Under the pieces are notes generated by a model. The model made no database searches and was not told the origin of the DNA. It was given only the letters and a program-made list of their open reading frames with translations. Made by a program: the position numbers and the translations under genes. DNA of 64,000 nt from Tenebrio molitor (Eukaryota; Arthropoda; Insecta; Coleoptera; Tenebrionidae), in contig NC_091051.1 in NCBI RefSeq assembly GCF_963966145.1, forward strand, positions 14,942,001-15,006,000, written 5' to 3'. Shown here in pieces: positions 57,210-64,000 of this stretch; position 1 is the stretch's first letter; every line of letters starts with the position of its first letter.

Positions 57210-57289
57210 TGCACAGTGAAAATAATAAATGCATAGCAATAATAATAAATGCACAGTAAGAATAATAAATGCACGGTAAAAATAATACA
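57210..57289. repeat. 20-bp minisatellite, four units
   Basis: Units of tgcacagtgaaaataataaa with a few changes each. A single unit with the same preceding sequence (gcattccaatttgcacagt) lies at 58353-58390. Confidence 0.75.
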
Positions 57290-57748
57290 TTCACGTAAGA
57301 TGACGAGCCTGACCAAGTAAAAATGCAACCCAAAAGACAATTCACAAAACAATCTCGATCCCTATTACATTATCCGTCATTATCACAATGCGCATAAAAC
57401 ATAGACAGCTTTTAACGTCAGCCTAATTAATGAATGTCAAGTTCTCACAGAAAAACAGAAAAATACCTCTTTCAGCAAAATATGATTTAATAACAATAAG
57501 CAATTAAAATCACAAAAGTAGTGGGTAAGTAGGATCATATCGGTTCTGTCATCATTCGAAAACCTTTTCAAATACAACTAAATATGAACGAAAAATGCAA
57601 TGACAGATATACCTTTCAAATTAATAGAATGCCTACTTGGATTCCTGATTAAATTTTTAAATACCAAAACACAATGAATCCTTTGTAAGATGTATTTTGG
57701 GTTGTATTTTTACCTAGTCAGGCTCGTCATCTTACGTGAATAACCCTG
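57288..57748. mobile_element. MITE (ttcacgtaag family), copy 2
   Basis: Inverted ends of about 40 bp carrying gtaagatgacgagcctgacc and its inverse (right end gtgaataaccctg before TA 57749-57750). Longer than the copy in intron 1 of gene A and the same family; starts directly at the end of the 20-bp array. Confidence 0.85.
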
Positions 57749-57973
57749 TATATGTCCGCTATTCGGCGACGGGCTAGGTATTTGAAATTAGGTCTTTGTT
57801 GATGGAATTGCAATAAAGCCTTAATTAATTTTATTTTTTATCGACAAAAAAAGATTAGTAGGTAAGTATCTAATTATTTTTGTGTATTAAAAAACAGCAA
57901 TGATCACATCACATCTGGCGTAGTAAAAAATTGCAAATTATCACCAATAAAACATGAACAGAATTTTATTATA

Positions 57974-58305
57974 ACGTGCGATAGAAGGCGTTGGATTTTT
58001 CAACGTATGTCCGAATTTAAACAATCAGATGCCCTGAATGCGCGGAGGTATTTTTGGTTGCATATACCTGTTTCAATTTTAATTTCCAAATTTTTACTGA
58101 AACTTGGCCAAACAGGCAACAGCAATGTATGTCCATTCTGCGTTATTGAAAACACCATTACGATCCAAAGATGAGTATTTTATGTTCTGAAGTAAAAACC
58201 ATTTTTGCGTTAAAATTTGATTCATAGTGAGAGTTGTTTGACGTTTATATTAGCAGAGTTAGCAAAGATACGAAAAGAAAAAATAAGTAATTGTTGATCG
58301 CACGG
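57974..58305. mobile_element. MITE (gtgcgatcaacaatt family), copy 3
   Basis: Left end acgtgcgat (shortened TIR) after TA; right end taattgttgatcgcacgg before TA (58306-58307). Collinear with 55044-55414 from ggtatttttggttgca onward. Confidence 0.8.
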
Positions 58306-61300
58306 TACTTTGTGCAGTACAACACGGACAAGAAAAAATTACAAATATCCCGCATTGCATTCCAATTTGCACAGTAAAAATAATAAATGCTGAGCAGCGT
58401 TTATCATTTTTACGTTTATTACTATATTACTATATTTTTCCTTCTACATTGATTATTTTTTCACAAACCATTTACAACTTTTACTGAACATCAGATAACT
58501 TACTGCACGTGTATTATTTTCAATGGACATTTATTATCTTTACCGAACAAAAGTACTTATTGACGTTTAAATACTTTACTATTCCTCCACTACAAATAAA
58601 GAATTACGTATGTATTAAAAAAAATTGATGATATTTGAAGACAACTCACTGGGTTACATCTTCATTGAGGTGTTAAAACATAAAATATGTATGAGTCATA
58701 TTTTCTACTCAAATGCTACATACGCATTATTGGTTAGTAAAGCAATCTACATTTTCAGCACTAAGCAAACTATTTTACGTTAAAAGCCAAAGAGGCGAAG
58801 TAACGTTCTTGGTTGAAAAGTTCTGCTGTTGGCGCAGCTCAAGACATCATTTATTCAATGTCTCCAAAGTAAGCAAAAGTTAACGAAACGGAGAAGAGAA
58901 TTTACATTTGACGACGAAAAGTACTGTTTTTTTCTGTTCTATTTTCTACTATTTTTGTAGCTTGAGTCGTCTCGTCTTTTTGTTTATTTTTAGATATGAA
59001 CCGAATTACCTGATCTGAACCGTCTATTTTGAGCTGCAGGAGAATATCTCTCGTTTCGATGATGATGTCCGTCTGAGTTGGGCGAACCAAGTAGATTGCC
59101 ATATTTCAGCTTGTTCCACAATAAACTTGTAATTTAATAAGAACCATTAGGATGTTTTTGATCCTGGCGAAAACACAAATTTTATATACGAGCTTTCGTT
59201 AGAGGCTAACCCTTCGACTAAAAGTTCCCAAAGTAATTTTGTTAATAAAACAGGATTCTTGCGGTTATTAAAAGTTGGAATTTGTGCGTCGGCTCCCCTA
59301 TAGCGCAAACTTTTCAACAAATTTAACTGCAATAAATTCAAGCTCTTGACTGTTGCAACAACATCCAGTGCGTGTTCCGGTGCTCTATACATGGAACGGG
59401 CAACAACAGATAGGGTTCGCTCTCCTTTGACCCCCGTCGGGAGGTAATCACCGGGCTTAGGGGAAAGTAACACGTCGGAGCGACCGTATTTATTAACAGA
59501 GAAACTGTTAGACGCCGCCAAACGTGATTTTCCACTTCACACACGCGACCCATCGTATTACCACTAATTAAAATCTATTCGGGTAGTGAAAAGTACACCG
59601 GTGCTAATGGACCATCCGGCACGAAGGGCGGCGCCTCGTAACAATTTCATAATTCCGACGCAGGACTCGCAAGAATAAGTACGCAGGAATTTATCGGACG
59701 CGTCACGGATCGGCCGGCGACCGTCAAACTCGCCCCAATATTGCCCTGGATTATTCGAATAACGGAACGGGGTGGAAGGCAAGACCGTCGTCTCTGTACA
59801 TTCGTACAAGAGGCACCGAGTTCGGTTCGACCCCTCGGTCAACCGCATTGTTAGGGTATTAGGGAGTAATGAATATAAATGTAGTCTAGTGAACTGGACG
59901 GCACTTGGTGTGCAACCCGACTTATCCTTGCTCGCGTTCAGATAAATCTCGGAATACTGACCTGAAACAGGCTCTTATCTTTATGTCTGAACTCTCCATG
60001 CATACGGATTAAATTCGGCGAGGAAGTACGTAAATCTGATGGGGGCGCAGCCACCGGCACCTGCGGCTTTCTCCCCGACTTTAGTGTTTCAAGAATCAAT
60101 CCGTGGGATTTACGGAAAAAGAAAAGAGCGTTTTTCACCGAATGGCGCATATCGTATTCAGGGTGTGCACCATCAACAACATTAGCAGACAAAAGGACTG
60201 CCGGGCCGCGGCTCTCATTTGGATATACGGCGCACGTCGCACACACAAAGTATTAATATCTGCTGCAGAACACCCGATGACGGTTTTCACAACGCCGCCG
60301 CCTCCATAGCCCATGAATGCGAACGGCGGATTTCCCGTCTGGATAAACCAAACAAACAAAAAATAATTACTAAACTTTCTAGCTATTGTATTAAGCGAGA
60401 ACCCAGGATTTGGACCTTTACAAATATCGCGTCGTTACTTTTGACAACTTTCAAAGAAAAAATCCTAGTCTGAAATGCAGCAATCACTATCTTTGTTTGT
60501 CGTTTGATTAACCAATTAAGATGCTGCCTCTAGTATTGTGTAATTTGGTGTTGTCACGACTTTTCAGAAACATTTGTGTGGTTAAGTTGATGATTTTTTT
60601 AACGAGTGTTCGTTGAAAGAACTAATTAGAGAGTTATGGTGGAGTAACATGAGACGTTGTTGAAATTTTCGTGACTGGTATAATAAAAAAGAAACGACAA
60701 GAAAATCGTCGTTAGTGATGTAATTCGAGTGAGTCTAAGAATAAGGAGTGGCCATCCATTACGAACGATAAAGTCGTTCCTCCGCCAATATATAAGTAGT
60801 GCTTCTCTTATTGTTCCCAAATAACGCTGTCCATTACGGCTGAAGACGTTACACAAAGGAAAATGACAGAGAATATAAGTAGTAAATCTAGTTGCTGGCT
60901 GCAATCTGGCTTTGCGGGAAGAATTATATCGTCTCTCCGAAATTTCAATTGGATCCACCATGTGTGAATATAGATTCCCGAAAACGATTACGGGAAAATC
61001 CATAAGTGAAATACGAACTAGGAGGTCTGAATTATGCCGGCGACTATTCTTCATGAGCGTTGGAAAAATCCGAGGGCGTCACATCCTTTCGGTGTTATCG
61101 TCAAGTTCGGTCGGACGAATTGGTGGATGCGCCGGAAGACTCCGCCACCTACAGCATAATCACCGACAATTTACCCCAAACGAACCTCGGAATATTCACA
61201 AAACAGCTCACTTTACTCGTAAATATTTACTTGTGAATGGACAATTAAGCCGCTTTCACGCCACCGTTTCGCCTACATAACTCGGTGGAGTTTGTACGGC

Positions 61301-62086
61301 CGATGGGTTGAACGGTCGTCCTCACCCCCTCGGGGACAGCCAACCTCCTTAGAGAGGTCCTTAGTACTCAAACCGCATCCTTTCCTGCTCCATTTACTCC
61401 ATAACCCATCTGTTAATTACACTAAACTAGTCTCTCCCCGCCCCCCTTCAAGACATGGCCGCTCTTCCAGAACTGATTAGTTAAACAATCTAGATTATAT
61501 CAGCATGTGTAAGTTTTAATTCTAATCTAAGATCGAATGGGATTAGGCCCGAAGTAATTTAACGCTATTCGTAATTCAGAGTAAGTTATTCGGGCCAACT
61601 ATTGTAATTAACTCACTTAATATACGTATGGGTACGACGAGGGAGGGGCCTCCAAACCGACTTGGTCTAACACCGGCGCTGTATTTCGACCGACGTTTAG
61701 CATTCCCTATTTGCGAGTTTCTGGCTTTGCAACCCTAATACCCAATAAGACTGCGCTTTTAATTTAACCCAAACTCTAACCGCGATTTAAATTAGAAACG
61801 TTATGCGGTGGAAAAATCCCCGCCCTCATAACAAAATACAGGGGACCAAAAATTACTCGCACTACTTTTGAATTAAAATCAGAAACAAGCAATTCTGTAT
61901 GTGCTTGTGTAGCTTCGTTCCCAGCAAATGTTAGTATGTCCTGATCGTTGAAAAACGATTAAAATTTATCAAAAAGTTCACAGAACTTCTTGGGCACAAG
62001 AGAAATTTAGCAATGCAGAAAGGTTTCCCTTAAGGAAAATTAATGCCCTTACACAGCAAATACTGAACCACTAAACTGAAGCTACG
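58306..62086. other. non-coding stretch
   Basis: No gene recognised. Apart from the single 20-bp-array unit at about 58370, no repeats. Open frames here (for example 59147-59521 minus, 60626-61054 minus) show no family features and no usable splice context. Confidence 0.45.
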
Positions 62087-62175
62087 GCGCGTTTCGACGG
62101 CAAAGCTGTCATCATCACGGCAACGATACAAACAAGATAGTTTTGATGATGACAGTCTTACTGTCGAAACGCGCG
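62087..62175. repeat. palindrome, gcgcgtttcgacgg arms
   Basis: Left arm 62087-62117 and right arm 62144-62175 pair over about 30 bp with few mismatches (gcgtttcgac / gtcgaaacgc, ctgtcatcatca / tgatgatgacag), with a loop of about 26 bp. Confidence 0.7.
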
Positions 62176-62194
62176 TCAGAGCGACTATACAAAA

Positions 62195-62365
62195 ACCATA
62201 GCCTCATAACATGAGTGAAACTAGTATCTCCGATAGGTGGCGATACTGGCGGTAGTGGAAATCTGTCTACTAGTTTGTCTAACGTTGCGAGGTTGGCGGC
62301 ACATCTAAAATTTGTGTAGGTTTTCAACGCCAACTACGATGGGACAATCATTTATAATAACCCTG
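62195..62365. mobile_element. MITE (cagggttattataaatga family), copy 3, truncated
   Basis: Inverted relative to copy 1. Intact terminus gggacaatcatttataataa then ccctg before TA (62366-62367); shares the catgagtgaaactagtatc and cgccaactacgatggg landmarks. The other terminus is missing, replaced by sequence leading into the 62087 palindrome. Confidence 0.8.
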
Positions 62366-64000
62366 TAGTTGTGGACACCAGATGGTTCATTAAATTTCAA
62401 ATGGAGAAAACATTTACCACTGAAATTGTTAAAAAAAATCATAACAAAAGTGGTCGGAAAATCGTTTTCACGACCTGACTGTAACGTAAAATCACCAGAT
62501 TTTATCCAACAGATTTTAGAGAGAACAGTTGTTCAAAATCAGGTGTACCTTGAAGCCCACCAGTCAAAAACTTCCCAAAACACTTGCAACTTTGCATGAG
62601 CTAAGAGGGAGTACCTACTGAATATGTGAAATCTTTATGTTTCTGACGTTCGAAAAGAAAACAAGTCCTAGTTAGTTCTGGTCTGTCCGTACATGTGTAA
62701 AATATGTAGTTGTACGATAATCGGAAGTGACTCGACGTTAAGCTTTCGCCAATCGCACAGACATGCGGCGGCACCACAAACAATGACTCAGTCGGTAAGT
62801 GAGCGATTGACAAACACTGATTGTGACAAGCGGGGGTTATATTGGATTTATCGGTGGTCGAGCCAGCCGTAGGGGACAGATTATTTGGATGGATTGATGC
62901 GCCCGGAATTATTTATGTTCCCACCCCATAACCATTTGTTTATGTTATTTATACTTACATTATTCCCGGCCCGGCGGCTCGTCGGGAGTGCTCCCCGCTA
63001 ATTTTTGTGAAGCCCCCGAGGAGAATTAATTTGACGATTTGAGTAATCGGCAGGAGGCGGCGGCTGGAGTGTGCATTGGTGTAATTGTTGGAGGCAGAGT
63101 AAACGGAGTAATGAACCAGTTAATAAATGTGTGGGCTGTATCCGATGTGCCCCTCTTCTGTTCCTTACAACTTGTAGAGTTGGAATCGGAATAACTGCGG
63201 CGCTGCGACACTACCGTTGCCGTATTTACTTATTTATGCGTTTCGGTATGACAGTCGCGCCCATTATTCCCAAATGCCGGCCTAAACTTGACTAATTTCC
63301 TCCTCGTGCATCGGCTGGGAGTTACGAGGGAACGAGCCAAGAGACGGATTTCATTTCGGCAACAACGTGTGCATGATGGTGTGTCTATTGGCATACTTAC
63401 GTGCCAAACGACCAAGTTTTCCAATTTCAGTACCGACCAGAGACGGATAGTTTACGACTAGTTCACTGTCACACCGATTTCGAATCGGGCGTCGTTATGG
63501 CCGAAATAAATTATCCCCCTCAAAAAAAAAGAAACTGCAACGGATCGATCCGGTCGGCGATTGTTCTTCCCGATACAATGAAAAATATTTGCGATATAAT
63601 CTTGAGGCAACTTTACAAATTGCTTCCCTTTTGTAATAAAGATAAATGGCATTTGCACAGTAAATTTCTACTTCATTTTTTTCGTGTACGCTCAATCAAT
63701 CACTGTTTTCTCGGGGGACGGTGCACGTGTCGAGTCTAATCACTTAGCAGTTTAGCTTAGGCTAGCTTTCCGTACAACCCCCTCAGCAATTCTCCTTAAA
63801 AAACTTTTTAATTCGCTTCCCGCATCTCACGGAAAATCCTGCAGAAAGCGCGCTACAAAAACGACGGCCTTTTAATGCGGTCGGGCTTGGATTTCGTCTA
63901 ACTCACGAAACAAATTAGCACCAGATGGGCGTATTGAAAGTGAGCAAACATTTTGGATTCCGCCTAATTTTCCTCGGGACGGATCAGCTCCCCACGCGAA
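62366..64000. other. non-coding stretch to window end
   Basis: Mixed GC-rich and AT-rich blocks without repeats or a recognisable exon. Confidence 0.45.

Noticed and set aside
60626..61054. 142-codon minus-strand frame
   Set aside because: No domain, no start context, no neighbouring exons; treated as chance.

Overview
The window is eukaryotic and reads as an insect genome, most likely a beetle. It has a tandem array of clan-3 CYP6-type cytochrome P450 genes with very short introns (about 46-60 nt), TATA plus TCAGT-initiator core promoters typical of arthropods, AT-rich intergenic DNA, and dense cut-and-paste transposons (Tc1/mariner, PIF/Harbinger, pogo-like, many MITEs) with RTE-like and restriction-endonuclease LINEs and two Gypsy LTR elements. 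The P450s resemble the beetle CYP6BQ-type expansions. Neither species nor subfamily can be fixed from sequence alone.

Layout. 1-4.8 kb: a mariner remnant and a run of inverted-repeat elements. 4.8-6.4 kb: a dead P450 (P1) with a 930-bp transposon sitting in what was its TATA box. 7.1-9.6 kb: intact P450 gene A, with a MITE starting 10 nt into intron 1. 9.6-15.6 kb: a duplicated repeat, one copy split by a hairpin-containing insertion and the other by a mariner, plus a 108-bp (GA)n tract, an RTE-like retroposon and MITEs. 16.3-17.9 kb: intact gene B. 18.2-24 kb: a transposon nest, including P450 pseudogene E cut off by a mariner that carries a Harbinger element that carries a further repeat, and a second P450 scrap. 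24.4-26.1 kb: intact gene C. 27.1-28.8 kb: gene D, complete except for a 1-nt insertion. 29.3-34.5 kb: MITE, hairpin, an apparently intact PIF/Harbinger pair (DDE transposase plus Myb/SANT-like partner) and a broken LINE carrying a nested transposon. 35.3-36.4 kb: a P450 pseudogene. 36.7-38.5 kb: a degraded Tc1 element that ends about 63 bp before the ATG of gene F. 38.55-40.2 kb: intact gene F. 41.0-47.7 kb: two RT-less Gypsy elements. 48.2-49.1 kb: a pogo-like remnant. 49.7 kb: a last P450 fragment.

From about 50 kb to the end, composition and content change. Transposons become sparse (a short LINE fragment and four MITE copies), GC rises, and no convincing exon is visible. This looks like the flank or a long intron of another locus, possibly rich in noncoding regulatory DNA.

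The P450s have one architecture: exon 1 (about 1.13-1.14 kb), exon 2 (252 nt in all five full-length copies) and exon 3 (167 nt, 182 in C), both introns in phase 1. They encode microsomal monooxygenases with an N-terminal ER anchor, WxxxR, (A/G)GxET, ExxR, PERF-type and heme-Cys motifs. Such clusters usually serve detoxification of plant chemicals and insecticides. The main biology visible here is birth and death of P450 copies, with TA-target transposons repeatedly landing in promoters, next to splice sites and in one another. I did not find a clearly new molecular system. The strongest unusual observations are the TATA-box insertion, the MITE beside a splice donor, the nested insertions dated by empty sites, the RT-less Gypsy pair, and a recurring class of hairpin elements with similar loops.
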